From: Eucalyptus grandis
Taxonomy: Eukaryota > Streptophyta > Magnoliopsida > Myrtales > Myrtaceae
Length of the DNA stretch: 64,000 nt
Assembly: GCF_016545825.1 (NCBI RefSeq)
Contig: NC_052621.1
Span: 396,199 to 460,198 of the forward strand
Direction: 5' to 3'
Part shown: one piece after another, positions 1 through 13,525 of the stretch
How positions within the stretch are numbered: position 1 is the first letter of the stretch
Layout: each line of letters opens with the position of its first letter
Program-made: the position numbers and the translations under genes
The notes under the pieces: model-generated
What the model saw: the letters and a program-made list of their open reading frames with translations, nothing else
The model's database searches: none
Told to the model about the DNA's origin: nothing

Positions 1-222
1 TTTTTTTTTTTTATAAATATTCTTGAATTCCAAATTTTCATCTTGGCCAAAGCCTTGGGATATTTTAATTATTGAAATTTAATTTATGAATCATATGGCC
101 AAGCACAAATTATTAATCTATTAAAAGACTAATGGCTAAAACATAAGCCATGAAAATTCTACCACCTAATTAAAGACTTTAACACACCTTATGGCTTGGC
201 TTTGAATTTCTGGGATGCCACA
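1..222. mobile_element. Terminal piece of a long LTR, truncated by window edge
   Basis: The sequence runs to GGGATGCCACA at 212-222, the same terminus as the right end of the LTR-like element at 31980-35641. The preceding AT-rich text, with repeated 'atggcc' phrases, resembles the last 200 bases of that element. Only one end is in the window, so no TSD can be checked. There is no coding potential. The call rests on terminus similarity alone. Confidence 0.4.
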
Positions 223-1490
223 CCTTAAGTATCTAATACTTGATGGTGAAGCAAAAAACACATCGGTCTCAACTGAAATATACACTCAATGATTCATTGA
301 TCGGGAACAATTTAAAGATTCAATCTGAATGTGAAGACGTCACACATATGCTTAACGTCTCAAGAATAGGTCCAGTTGCAACTAATCTTATGGAATCATT
401 CATATATATATATTAATAATTGGACGAATGAATGAACGCGTCTTTGCTATTAATTAAATAATAAGATTGATAGTACAATCGAAATCCCTAGGATGTAATA
501 TTACATAGTGACTTTGGGGCATACATCCAACACAATTCACCCCCACGTTTGTTTTATTTTCCCTCTTCTCTTCTAACACACTCTAATACGCAAGTCTAGA
601 ATGTCGACCACTTGTTTTTTTCCTCCAAGTTTTATGGATTATTGGAATGGAGATGAATTGGTCAAATTGAAATAATGAATGATAATAACAAATAGTGGAT
701 TAATATTTTTAGTGTAAATTCATTGAAGGCTATTTATTATTATTTATTTATTTGTGAATTTGAATCAAATTAATTTGATTAAATAATCATAAAAATGTTA
801 ATTTATCATACATATAAAAATATATATTTAATAAACACCGTGTTCCAATGTGTTGAAATTCTCTATTTTTTGAGAAATAATATGCTAGTGTGTGTCGTGT
901 CGTGTCACGTGTTGTGTGTCAGTGTTGGTGTTACTTAGACTACAGCTTCATTAGGTGAGTTAGACTTAGACTTGACTCAGTTATGGCATATATGGTTTGG
1001 GCATATGAATGAGGCAGGTATGACGATGTTAACACCCAGACAACAACTAGTAGCTAGGAAAACAATCATTTACAAACATACAATTATATCAGTTACATTT
1101 ACAAGCCTTTTTTTTTTATCATGTCCGTTATATTTACACCCACTATATCTTCTATGTTCAAAAGGCTGGGGTAAACCTTAACTCCTCTAGCAAGACTGCA
1201 ACTTTCTTGTGCCTACAATTTTGAAAAACAACGAGGTGAGTCATGGACTCAGTAAGTAAAAACCTCTAATTCTCTACTAGGAGGATATCTCATCATCAAA
1301 ATTCAATAGGTACAACACTCGTAATACAATGCCGATGGCAGATCAACAACAAACTTGTTGCTATCCTCGACTACATGCAGATGTACATTACCACATACTT
1401 CATAGCATGCTTACTTTTAGCATATCAATGAACACATCAATATATCATGCTTATGCATATACCGACACTTATGCAAATTCATTTACTATT
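223..1490. other. Non-coding AT-rich stretch, no gene seen
   Basis: AT-rich DNA with stop codons in all frames; the only open frame (972-1181) has no family signature. A short region of repeated GTGTCGTGT-like phrases lies near 890-925. It probably represents old LTR or intergenic debris. Nothing in it could be assigned. Confidence 0.5.
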
Positions 1491-1673
1491 GGCTTGGCTC
1501 AACTAGGCCCTCCCGGCTCAACTGCGGCATCTGGCTTCAAGCTAGGCATCTTGGCTCAACTAGGGCATTCTGGCTCAACCAAGGCATCCTAGCTCAACCG
1601 AGGCATGTTGACGCTAGCTCACCAAGGCATCCGGGCTCAAACCTAGGCATCCTAACTCAACCGGGGCATCTTG
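1491..1673. repeat. Degenerate minisatellite with GGCATC..GGCTCAAC unit
   Basis: About seven to eight imperfect tandem copies of a roughly 24-bp unit built around GGCATC(C/T)TGGCTCAACC. The copies alternate 'ggctcaac' and 'ggcatc' phrases. A related 'gggcatc' phrase recurs at 33200-33480 inside the LTR-like element 31980-35641, suggesting that this is an internal minisatellite of that LTR family. Short open frames across it (for example 1329-1592) are a by-product of the repeat. Confidence 0.75.
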
Positions 1674-3929
1674 TTCAATGAACGAGTTATCGCCGCCAAC
1701 GCTATGTGGCAATAGGTGCTTTTTTCTCTTTAAGTGTACACATAAGTGCATTACACAAACCGGTTTTTCATCTTTTATTTTAGCCGATGTATGCAAGGCT
1801 CGATGGTGTGCTTATTCAAGTGAGTGTGCCATGACCCTCAACATCATATTATAAAATATACCGGGAATGATCATTGGTTCATGGCTTGAGTCCCATGCTT
1901 AGGCAATTGCCATTCCAAGTCGAGTGAACATTGACCTCGTCCTGGGGCGTGAACACACTCAAGCATGCAAATATGAGCAAACACACAAAATAACATTACA
2001 ACATACACACAGCTTACATGGATGAGCACACCACTAAACTCGACGATGTAGGCTACACCCTAACCAAGAGTTAGAGATTCTACTCACAACTTTTGAGCCT
2101 AACTTCAAGATACTCCTTTAGTGACTAGACGGCTCCTAAGATGGCTTAGAGGAGAAATATGTGAAAGAGATGAGAGAAAGGGAGAGGAAAGGAGAGAATG
2201 GCTAAGCCTCCAAAATGTGAGGATGTCTTCTCCAATTAAGCCTAAGGAACGAATTGGCCTATCTAGTCTCCTTTGTTGGCGCCTATGCTTATTTATGTGT
2301 GATTGTGATTGGTCCACCTATTTACTTACCCTCCAAGGCTTGCTTTAGGCTTATGATGTGCCTATGGCCTTAGCGGACACATAAGACCCCTTAATGCCTG
2401 ATGTCTTCTCTTGATTGGTTGGCCTTTGGCTTGTTCACCAAGGCTATCCTTTAGGCTTATCATAACATAAGATGCTAGAGGACACCTAAGCATAAATTAC
2501 TAACTTCTTCTCCAAGGCACATCTTAAGCCATCATTACCAAGCCAAATGGTCCACTCTAATTTTTCCAAGTGTTCCACCTAAAGTCCTTGGGTGGCAAGT
2601 CTATTTTGCCTCATAATTACACCTAGAAAGTGAGTTGGCATGGCTAAAGGCCTTGCTTGGCAATCTAAGCTCCTAGGCTTCATTGATGATGACCCGCTTT
2701 TTGCTCTTCCATTGGTCTACCTATATGCCGCATTTAATGGACATCTAATGAAGTTTGACAATAATTGTGCTATAGTCTCCAATTCGGCAATTCTAGAACA
2801 TTCAGTCATTAATGAGGGCTCATGTATTGCTCTCTAATTGGTCCACATATGTGCCACCTTTTCCTAAAATCTTCAAAGATATTTTGACCACCATCATAAC
2901 TTTTGACTATTTAAAGAACAACTCACCCCTTCATTTAATAAAGGGGTTTCTAGAATTTTCTTTAATTTTGTCTTTTCTTCATTAATAAGGCGGTCTAGAG
3001 AATTCTATTATCCAAATTGGTTTCGGGGTTGGATAAGGGATCATTAAATACACATTGAAAAATCAAATCACGTACACCCGAGGTTCGGCCATCATACCCC
3101 ATATTCACCTAAACCGTTCCTTTGGATGGTTGGTCGACCAATATGGTCAATTGTTCTTCGGTCGATTCAAGGCTAATCCTAAGGCTACTCATGGCCTAGC
3201 ACTAAGTCAAGGTACTCATGGACTTTAGAATTAGTGATGGAATAGCCGGGCCTATCCCCAAGCTCATTCTGATTGGCACCCGATCCATCTATATGGCTCA
3301 TGGTCAGTGCATTATCGATCCACGATCGGACATCACCAATTCAAGAATCATTTTTTTTTGTAAGAATAATTTTTGATCACTAAGAATTAAATAGGAAATG
3401 ATGCATTTTTGGTTAGAAAACGATCGCATTTGATTGAGTTGGATCGTCCATGTATCGGTACATAGCCAGGCAGAATCACCCGTGGCTAGGCATTATGACC
3501 GATCATGACCATTAGTCGATCCAAATTCATCCTGTGATCAATCCTTGTGATCAAAAGGTCATCTTATGAGCTTGTGATCCTATCCCATTGGTATGGTTGG
3601 TAAAAATTCATAGCCGACACCTCAACCAATTCGTGACCGTTCGGTCGGTCGGTCGGTCGGTCCATGACCAATCCGTGATTCCTTACCGATTGAATTGATC
3701 GATCCATGACCAATGACCCATAATCGATCCTTTTAGGACCTTATGGACGATCCTTACGAGGTTGGAAACAAGGATGTTACAGGTTATAACACAAGGGAAC
3801 TAAAATTATGTGAGCGCTATATTTGTAGGAAGTAGGGCTAGATTAAATTTAGTGCAGTTGTGCATTAACCAAGCAATCAATTTATTACATTTATTCAAAA
3901 ATCTTGGGCCCATCCCCCTTTTTTTGTGT
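1674..3929. other. Non-coding repeat debris, no gene seen
   Basis: No coding frame longer than about 75 codons. It holds the motif run (GGTC)n at about 3642-3662 and many 'gatcgatcc/ccatgacc' phrases, a texture typical of decayed LTR sequence. A possible element terminus, GATGTTACA, occurs near 3780 just before text that leads into copia integrase remnants. No matching left end was found, so no element is called. Confidence 0.4.
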
Positions 3930-4600
3930 GAAAGAGATGCCTAGTATATGCTGACATTCATTTATGATAATTCTAGAAAGGTATGGGTATAATTTGTAAG
4001 GCATAAGTCTAAGATATTCAATCGGTTGAAGAAGTTTAAGGCACCAATTGAGATGCAATCAACTAAGCAAATGAAGTACCTTAGAACCAATAAAAGCATG
4101 GAGTTTTTTGGTAACAATTTTGTCAAATACAGTTAGTAAGAAGAGATTGTGAGACACTAAACCGTGGCCTGAACGCCACAATAGAATGTCATTGCGGCAT
4201 GTAAGATCAAAATTTTACTAGAGTGAGCAGAGTGTACACTTTCACCTGTAAGATTGGGTAGGGAATTTTAGGCCAAAGTAGTGAATATGGCTTCTTACAT
4301 GGCTAATTAATCCCCATCATTTACTATTGAGTGGAAGACTCATAAGAAAGTATAATTGGGAAAATTTATTAACTACATTGGATTATGACCATTCAAATGT
4401 CTTGTCTATGCTCATCAGAGTGATCTTAAGCTAGAGCCAATGGTGAAAAAGTGCGTATTTTTGGGTCATAAACACGGGGTAAAAGGCTATTGACTATACC
4501 TGCACTGATTCTAGATAACCTAATTTTTTAGTCAGTAGAGATGTGGTGATTAACAAGACTACTCTTCTTTGACAGAGGAGTCCCGAGATATAACCAGCAG
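3930..4600 (+). pseudogene. Decayed Ty1/copia integrase fragment
   Basis: Frame-hopping translation gives recognisable copia integrase landmarks: a YMLTFI-like start of the catalytic core near 3940, KYLRTN-x-x-MEFFG near 4075-4110, and a YAHQSDLK..KKCVFLG region near 4410-4465. Many stops and indels mean that no protein can be made. The match is to the family pattern (rve core and the following conserved strand). It probably belongs with the RT/RNase H remnant at 13526-15290, the two being separated by the 4726-13525 block. Confidence 0.7.
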
Positions 4601-5134
4601 AGCAAATGGATCAAGTGTCACTAGTATAGAGTTTTAGGTAGAGATTCCTTGCATGTTCTTAAAATTATGTTCCCGACCACTTATCATGAAGTATAGTTAT
4701 GTTTATATAATGCCTAACTCTATACTGTTGACACCTGATATTTAATCGATGCGCCATGAAAGGTAAAATTAGGTTTCTGATAGTTGACAGAGCCCGTTTC
4801 TCTGCAAAAAAATGTCTTTTTTTATTTCTTTTTTTTGTACTGTCGTTTTAAAGCAATTTCAAGTCATTTTCAAGGAAAACCTGAAAAGTCAAATGGTTGA
4901 CTTTCGAATTGATTTTTTGGTCAATCATTTGACCAAAAGTTAATCCCAAGTCAAAAATTAAATGTTTGCCCAAAAAGATGTCATTTAACTTTAATTTTAC
5001 TTTTGTCAAGTTAATTTCTCAAAAAATTCAAAAATTTGATCAAGAAATTAACCTTTTAGAAAAAGTCAACTAAATGTTGACTTTTGATCAAATCTTTAAC
5101 AAAAAAAAAATTAAGAAAAGTAAAAAAAAAAAAT

Positions 5135-5157
5135 TATATATATATATATATATATAT
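5135..5157. repeat. (TA)n microsatellite
   Basis: Uninterrupted TA dinucleotides following an A-rich run. Confidence 0.9.
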
Positions 5158-6516
5158 TTAATGTCAATTTGACTTTTATGTTGAAAATTTTGCAAAAATC
5201 GATTAAGAACCTTGTTTTATGAATTTTTTGGTTTAAGGTTTTAAATCGACCAAAAATCAAATTACTTTCATTATACTCATAATTAAGTATAGTTCCTTGT
5301 CTGACATTTGGTTTATGGACTATTTTGAATCCTCTCGTGCATTCAATTTTGTGAATTGCTCGGTCAAGCTACAAATTACTTTTTTGAGCCCTAATTAAGG
5401 GACTAAAATCAATTATTCATGAGTTGCGAATGGATGGTTGTTCTTCACTTATATATATAAATTTGAAGAACTTATCAATTTGAAGGGACTAAAATAAGTC
5501 CAAATCCGAAATCGATTTTGGGAAATTCATAGAAGAACTTATCAATTTGAAGAATTTTATCCTTCCAAGCATAATAGAGTCAAGTGATCAAGCTTCAATT
5601 GGCAAAATTCAAGTCAACCCATTCATGATTATGGTTTAATTTCATAAATTTAGGTCCAATTTTAATGTTAGCCTAGGTACATTTTTGACATAAGCTCGAG
5701 TTCTTCAATTTGAGGCCAATTTGAATAAAATAAGTGATCTTACACATAGGCGGTTGATTATATGGGGTAATCGAGGTACTAATTGAACTCATCAAGTTGC
5801 AATTTTGCCTATTGAATCGCAAATTTGATCATTTTAGCCCTTTAAGCCGAATTTAAAGTACCCATGGTTTTGACCTATTGTTTTTCACAATAATCATTTA
5901 ATTAAGTTAATAAAAGACCCCCAGATTGTATTCATGAGATTTAATTGTCTTAATTGAATCACAATTGAGCAATTTCTTCTTAAATAGGGTAAATTTTCTT
6001 TTCAATTTGGTCATTTATGGACCAAATCACATAAATTTTAAACCCACAGGGGTCCCAAGTGAGCGAAACAGTTAGAACTGGACCAAATCAGTCAAAAGCC
6101 GATTAAGAACTAGCCAAATTGGACCAAATCGATCTGATCGGCCATTGATGGTGTGGGCCGGTTCAGCCACTTGTTGGTCGGTTCTGGACCTCTGAAGAAT
6201 GGTTCGGAATCCTTTTCGTGTCAATGTCAATTTCACTCCTACACCTTTAATTTCCTGAAACTTTGCAAATTGGCCTTTAAATTTCATCAAATTATAATTA
6301 AACCCCTAATCAAACATTTTGATGCGATTCTCAATTTTAGCTCGGGTTCTCGCAAATCAAGCCCACTGGATCAATTACCTGACACCTCGAGATCATAATG
6401 CAACATTCGAAATTGAATTTTAATCATCAGATCATAATTTTGACCATTGGATCGAACTCATTTTCCCTCTATTTTTTGTTGGGCCTCATTTGCATGAAAT
6501 TCTTTCTCTCTTCTTG

Positions 6517-6520
<4 letters not shown>

Positions 6521-6560
<40 letters not shown>
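6521..6560. repeat. (CT)n microsatellite
   Basis: About 19 uninterrupted CT dinucleotides, followed by CT-rich sequence. This lies inside the 4726-13525 block. Confidence 0.95.
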
Positions 6561-6562
<2 letters not shown>

Positions 6563-6971
6563 CTCTCTGTTTCTTACCTAAACCGATTCCTTATCTCTTC
6601 CTCTCTACTCACCGGTTCACTTGAATTAGGCCGACCTCATACTGGTGGAATTTAGGCCATCGCCAACCCCCATGGTGGTCATCATCTCCTCCCCGTCTTG
6701 ACCAAAGCACCTGCAAGGCTAGGCGGTAGCTAGCCTTTCCCGTTTAGCAACTCTTCCTAGTCGGACCAAAGACCAATAACCACGCCAGTCTTGTTGCCAA
6801 TTGGTTTGTCCAATTGGACCAACTACTACTCGGCGGTTTTCGGCACCTCGATCAGCGTTGATCTATTCACAGATGAAACCGCAACCCTCTAGTGGTCGGA
6901 GCCTTGAAGATCAACCATCAGATTGCTTTCGGTGGCTATTTTCTCTCACTAGTGTGAAGGTCGGTTAGAAC

Positions 6972-9010
6972 TAGGGGTGTTTGGGTCTAGGGTGGGTAAG
7001 GTTTAGACTTGGACCCTATACCCTACCCTGTTATAACCGGTTCTCTTTTTTTGGACCCTGTACCCGACCCTATTTGCATTGGTTCCTGTTCCCGACCCAC
7101 CCTGTTTTTCCTGTTTGGGAACAAGGTTAACCCTGTTTATATTGGAACCTGTTTTGCATAAAAATTGCTGTATAACACTCATATGTAAGATAAAGCGTTT
7201 AACACTCATATGTATGATAAAACGTTTACAATCTCAATCAGCATAAGCACATCCACTGTTGTAGCAAATAATTTGTACCTCATAACATCACCAGAAAAGG
7301 AAAAGAAAAAGAGTATTCCATCACATCACAGTGCTCATTTTAAGATATAATTTTGCTCGAATATTAAAAGGAAGAGGTGAGTTTGGGTTTATAAGAGTAT
7401 ATCGAAGAAGAAAACCAGCATAATAGCCTTCACTCTCTTGCCTCTCTCACAAACACACCCACCCACACAAGTATTGTCTTCCTTGTGTTGTGCGTGATTA
7501 GGAAGTTGAAAATGAAATTCCTTTCTTATCAAGTAGGATTAACGAATACTGTGACAGCAACAAGTTAGCAAAACCAGCTTAATAATTGTTGTATAATCTA
7601 TCAATGAAACTCGAAAGGTAAATGATTTACACACCATAACAGTTTCAAAATCAATACAAAATCAATCAATGAAACGTGAAAGGCAACACAACCATTTTAA
7701 ACTGGAATCCATTGGTGAAACCGGAAAAGTAAAATATTTAAGAATGAGAGAGCGACTATTATTGCTCATTCGTATAACTAATCAATGAAGCTAATAATTT
7801 CTAATTACCAAACATCACTAACCAGTGGCGAGCGGATTAGAAGTAGCGTTAGGGTTGTCACACGGTGAGGACAGGGACAGAGGCGGGGCTGGGCTGTCGG
7901 CGGCAAGGGCGTCGCTCGGGAGTAGGCTTGAAGTATATCTATTGGGCATCGGAGCAGATTTGTCGAGCGTCGAGCAGAGGAGGACCCAGTAGCAAGGGTA
8001 GTAATGGCTTCGCATGGTAGGGCATCGCAAGCGAGGCGCTGCAGCAGGGGGCTTGGCGGGATGCAGCGACGTTGGGTCGACACGGATTAGCATAGCAACG
8101 GATTTGACGGGCTGCTAGTATCATAGCTGGTGAGGGTGGCAAGGATCGATACGGCTTTAGTGGGTGTTAGTGAGGGGGCTAGGCCAGATTGCGAGCAAAG
8201 CAGGAGGCGTCATTCGGGGCGGCGGTAGATCGATAGCAGGGGAGCTCGGGAAATAGTGCGCGGTGAGACCAGGATTGGCGGAGGGCTATCGTGGGTTGCT
8301 TGAAGATGTGACAAGGTGGGCTTGCAGACACGAGATCTGTGGGTTAGGGGCGTCGGTGAGGCAACGGCAGCAGGTTGAACTATGAGATCGAATGGAGGCG
8401 GCGTTAGTGCTTGGGTGCGAGCTTGGCGGGGGTCAGAGGCTTCGCGGGTAGAACCAGTGGAGCGAAGCTTTAGATGATCGACAAAACGACGGCAGCGGTG
8501 TGAGCGCGAGGGGTGTGACGAGAGCGTTAGAGGTGGCATCGGCTTCGCAATTTCGGGAGGGGAGCTCGGAGCAAGGCTGGCAAGTAGCTAGGAACCGGGT
8601 CGACAAAGGTGATGTCAGGATCTCACGGGCTGTGGGTGTCGCGGGAGGAAGGTGACGGTGGGCAAGCGGAACCAGGATCGGCAAACGGGTGGAGGTCGCG
8701 AGCTCGGGGAAGTCTGTCGTCTACGGGTGTGAGAGCCTGACCCTAAGAGGTAAAGATAGAAAGTAGAAATAGATTAGGGTTTTGCGTTTTGGTTATGGGG
8801 GTGGCTTACAAACCGGTTCCCAAACCAGTCTGGTCGATCTGGTTCTCGGGTGGGTAATCCCTCGGAACCGGTTCCCGGACCGATTCAAACAGGGTCTGAG
8901 TTTTGGGAACTAGTTCGTTGACCAGTTTCAACCGGAATTGGTTCCCGACCCTGTTTTCTGGGTGGGCCAATCCAGGAACCGGGTTGACTCGGTTCGGTTG
9001 CACACCCCTA
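6972..9010. mobile_element. Non-autonomous hAT-type transposon, 2.0 kb
   Basis: The left end TAGGGGTGTTTGGG and the right end GCACACCCCTA form terminal inverted repeats with the hAT-type start TAGGGGTG. Flanking 8-bp duplications are GTTAGAAC (6964-6971) and GTTAAAAC (9011-9018), one mismatch. Both subterminal regions are packed with GGTTCC/GGAACC and 'accctg' motifs in both orientations, as expected of transposase-binding subterminal repeats. The interior has a GC-rich segment at 7800-8750 with several overlapping minus-strand frames but no recognised protein. No transposase is encoded. Confidence 0.8.
7800..8750. other. GC-rich insert inside the hAT element, origin unknown
   Basis: Composition changes abruptly from AT-rich to GC-rich. 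Open frames of 83-109 codons overlap on the minus strand (for example 8210-8539 and 7805-8083). Their products are rich in Pro, Ser, Arg and Ala and show no domain I can name; such frames are expected by chance in GC-rich DNA. It may be a captured first exon or promoter fragment of a host gene, a common cargo of plant DNA transposons, but that is inference only. Confidence 0.35.
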
Positions 9011-9018
9011 GTTAAAAC

Positions 9019-12000
9019 CAGCACTGGTTTCATTCCCAGCCAAATCGGCAATCGTCATACCTTCTGGAGGCCTTGACCGCTGCTGATCAGCCTTAGGAGA
9101 ATCCTTCGACCACATTATGGTTGGAGTTCAGCCAATTCGTCATTGGATCAATGTCGGTGACTTTGATCCCTTGCTAGAGCACGAGGGCTGATCCAATCAG
9201 ACCGGTTTCGGTTCAACATCAAATTGGTGGTTCAGTCACCTCTTGGAGGTGTTCCTTGCTATCTAGATTTGGTCCTTGGTGGTTCATAGTGGTTTGATTA
9301 CGATCTGATAAGGATTCCACTCGATTGCGATTAAAATTGACGAAAAAAAAACGTACTTGATCTTGAACCTCGTGAAACGAGGCTAGATTAACCGATCGGG
9401 ACTAGGGTTCAATCTTTGGGATATATGCTATGTTCATATGCTCATCGATGAGTACTTGAAGTTATTGTGATTGATTGTTCTTGATGAACTTGGATAATTG
9501 AGCTTGATATAGCTTAAATCTGCATTTTCGTATCTTTGGACTGAAATCATGTTTTAGCCAAAATGAGGTCTGAAATGACCTTATCTTAGTTTGAGTCCTC
9601 TTAGACTTTTAAAATATACATCACTAGCTTTGAATCAATAGGTCGGACGCCCCGATCGAGCAACGTTTGGCCTTCAAAAAACACCTTTGAAGATTTGCGA
9701 TTCTATAGTAGTTTAGGTCAGTTTTTGGTTTTGTTGTAGTTTAGACTTCAACTTTTGCTATTTTTGAGCTGCTTTCTATGTTGACTTCTGGAATAACTTA
9801 TCTATATGAAAGTTGTTTGTTATTGTCTTGAGTATGTCCTGTAATTTTTTTTTTGTTTTGGAATTTTTAGACATATTTAGCTAGATAAAAACCCCTTAGA
9901 TCTGAGATAGGGTCAATCCACCATGTTTTGATCTGAAATGGATTTAAGAAGAATTGGACATGTAAATGACCTTGTTCAACCTCAAGTCCCTCTTAAAAGA
10001 CAAAATGCATGATGTATTTGTTCAATCGATGCATGATTTGCAAAGTTTTTTTTTAATGTTATTTAGCGTGTCAATTGCATGTATTCATGTAAATAATGCT
10101 GTAGTAAAATAGATTTGCACATTGAGAGTCTGTTTTGCCATTTTTGCCATGACTTGTATGATTTCATTTAGGTTACAGACTTTTAATGGAAAATATTCCT
10201 CATGATATGATTTGCATGTAGGATTTTTTTGTCTAATTTTTGCATATCTTTAGGGGTCCAAAATCATACTCATTCTGTGGTGTTAATGCCAAAGCAAAAC
10301 CTTACCATATATGCACATTGGCATGTTTGTTTGGGTCATTTAGAGACCAAATCTTACAATTATGCCTTCTTGAGAATTGTATCACATGTTACAAGGTTTG
10401 TCTACATGTTTAGGTTATTCATTTAAGTATCATTTCGCATGTTAAATTTATGTCACAAAAGTGCTTATTACATTTAGAAACTTCAAAGCATGTCATTATG
10501 AATCTCAAATCATCTTGTATTGTCATTGAATTGTATAAAATCTTTGCATGCCAACTTAGGGTTAGATGATCACCTCAATTGTTTGTCACATCCAATTCTA
10601 GGTCATGTGTGATTTCTTCATGCCACTTGTGCATTGCTTGAGTGAGTTTGAAGTTTATTAATGCATGCTTGTGTGGTTTTTTTTTTTTTTTTTTTAATGA
10701 CTAACATGCGCACTTTTTAAGATCTTGATCTTAGAGTACCGAATTAACCTATTTTGGACCCAAGCCCTTCTAGGAAGTCGTAAACCACATCTAGAGGTTT
10801 CTAATGCTGCTAATTTCGTGTTGATCGCTCATCATTAGGGTCACTTTCCATTTTTTCCAACCTAGACCAGAATTTGGATATGGAATCAAATTTGGACTCC
10901 TGTTCTAACCTCTAATTGGATAGACCTTTGATATTTTTGTTCCATTTTTCCTACAAGGATTCTGCACTTGATCTCTTAATAAAGCTTGTTTGTCATCATG
11001 TTGGATAAATTGTGTGAAAATTTGGTGATTTTTAGATCCGTGTTGATAGGACAAATCCTTGTGATAATGATTGAATGTCCTGATGACTTGACAAATTTCT
11101 AATGTGTTACTGCTCGTTGTTTGATTTTTGTAAAATCATGTGTAGTTCATTTAAAAAAAACTTTCTTCATGAAAGTTGTTTGATATCATGTCATGCTTGT
11201 TACGGAATTTTGTCATTGCTAAATTGTCAATAGGCATTGCCCAATTTTGCTGATTTGTCATGTTTGTTCTGAAATTTCCTGTCATGAATTTGTTTAGGTA
11301 GACTACTTAGGTTAGTTTGTGCATGAACTTATGTCATACCATCTTCATGAAAGTTGCTTAAATACCTTGATATTCATAATCAAATGGTTTTCGACAAGCT
11401 TTCTTTCCAAATCATATCTTGAAATCACTTTGGTATATGTGATGTTTCCAAAAGTAACATTTTTAGAAAATCTTTTTCAAAGCTCTATTTGACATTGTGA
11501 AAAGTCACGGTTTGGATTGTATTCAAAATACCTACAATACTTGTGAGTACATTTATGTGAGTTCCGAGCTAGCCTTAGCTATTAAATGCCTTCCATAGCC
11601 GAGACATCATTTTGTCTCAAAAAATTTTGTAGATATTTTTTCTTTTTAAAAATGTCTTTAAAACGTCACTTATACCCTCATGCATATAATCATGTCATTC
11701 ATTAGAGATGCCTGTGTTTGTGATGTACATATGCCCTTGGTAATAAGTGACCCACTGACGGTTCACTTTCTTGCTTGATTAATTGAGAAATAAGGTCCAA
11801 AAGACCTACATGCATGTTTAATTCTTGTAAGGCATGTGGTTTCTAGATGTATGCTAGGATCGATGCATGATATTCAAGGAAACTTTGGGATCACATGGAT
11901 CACTTGGTTAGGAGACTTATAAGCATTATTGGCTATGCAAGAATACAATAGGTTAATAATGGATGTAAGTTATAAAATAAATTGGGTAGGTATCTAGAGG

Positions 12001-13500
12001 GACCTATGAATGAACTGCAAAAGCCGACCCTGAGGCCCAGCTCTGATTGTAAATTGAACTTCCTTTGATCGATTGACTTTGGCATGACGTTGTGTCTTTG
12101 GTTTTTTTGACATGTATGATTGTTTCTTTCCATTGTATGTATCTAGTTATGGTTCTTAGACTAAGTTTAGATTAGGATCCTGAAGATGAAGATGATACTA
12201 AGATAGTGGAGGTTGATGTTCATTCCGACCATCATTTTGTACCATTCATCCTCAACATAGTCTTAGGTTCTTATTTCCTATATAAAAGCTCGACGAGTTG
12301 CGAGTTTTTTCTTTCTCATCCTTTAGCTCTATTTCTCTTTTTATCTTTCTTAGGATTGCATGATAAATTTACTACTTTTCCTAATTATTTACTTACTATC
12401 TCGCAATTTCAATTCAATTGATTGCCTTCTTTTCTCATTTGCTAGAAATAAAATAGCATATAAGTGACCAACCACGCATAATCGCCTAGTTTAGGATAAA
12501 TGATCCAAAAAAATTAAAGAAGAAATGCATGGACACTTTAGGTAAACACAACATACTATTAAGTACCCAAAAACGAGGCTAGTGATGATGCTTGTCTTAT
12601 TTCTAGTTGTCTTAAACAACTAGACTGTATAAATGAATTTGTCGCGAGGGGCATGGACCCTAAGAAAAAGATTCACAATTGTGATTTAGCATACTTGAGA
12701 TGGTAAAGCCGATAAAGCCGATAAAGATGAAAATTGTGAACCTAGCATACTTGAGATGGTGAAGCCGATAAAGATGAAGTGGTACAATCTTTGGTGGATG
12801 TACATCTCGAGAAGGCTATCATGGTTGTTAAAAATACCCTTAAACTCATTTTTATGTCCGGATTCATTTTTGTCGTTAAAACCATCGATTGGAATGTACC
12901 GTGACGTCGAGGTAGGGTCGTGACATCGCGCTGTCACGTGGGATACGAGCTTGGGAGAGCTCATAATCACGACTAGGTGAACTTACAAGAGGTTCATTTG
13001 GGGGTGAGGTGATGACATCCCTGTGTTTGAGAGTCGTGAGGGAATTTTTGTGGTTAAGTATCCCTAAACCCGATCTTTCCCCTTTCCTTTCCTCGTGAGA
13101 GGGATTGGCGACAAGATTGGGTTGCGACATATATGGGCTTAAATTTGGCCTTAATCATAAAATGGGTTTTATTAAATTAGACATTTTCCCTAATTGATTT
13201 CTCAACGGGCTAAATTAAACTCAAATTAAATCAAATAAGGCCCTTCCCTTTTTAAGTATTTTTGCCACAACAGCCCCCCATGTTGGTCGAATTTTATCAC
13301 CTTTTGTGGGCGCAATTTGTTTAATTTTAAGCTTAAAAACATCCACCACTGATCTGATTAAATGCAACATGTTATGTAATGTATACATGTTATGAATTGG
13401 AATATACCCCTAACAAATATATGTTATGAAATTTAATATATTATATTTGTTTAGGGGCTAAAATTTAGTCCTTAATTTTCTATGCAATTGATTATAGAAG
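9019..13500. other. Non-coding AT-rich interior of the long LTR-like block
   Basis: No supported gene. The text has repeated low-complexity phrases such as 'catgaaagttgtttga', and a long T run near 10677-10696. Composition and stop density are like untranslated retroelement DNA. Confidence 0.45.
12686..12776. repeat. Short tandem duplication 'tagcatacttgagatgg..'
   Basis: Two direct copies of a roughly 40-bp unit beginning TAGCATACTTGAGATGGT; the first copy also doubles the 9-mer GCCGATAAA. No function is apparent. Confidence 0.75.
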
Positions 13501-13525
13501 GTTAGCCAAAATTTAGGTGTCAATA

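Larger units (their letters stand above)
4726..13525 (+). mobile_element. Block bounded by TGTTGACACC / GGTGTCAA(T)A ends (long LTR or derivative)
   Basis: The left end TGTTGACACCTGATATTT at 4726 and the right end CCAAAATTTAGGTGTCAATA at 13525 form the inverted pair expected of an LTR whose termini are extended palindromes. The same start recurs at 63528 and a similar end at 58659-58682. No second internal LTR copy, PBS or pol domain was seen. Subtracting the nested hAT at 6972-9010 leaves about 6.8 kb, very long for one LTR, so it may be composite. The flanks do not show a clear 5-bp TSD. No gene was recognised within; the interior is AT-rich non-coding DNA. Confidence 0.4.

Noticed and set aside
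1491..1673. Spaced repeats as a possible CRISPR array
   Set aside because: Units are contiguous and degenerate without unique spacers, in plant transposon DNA.
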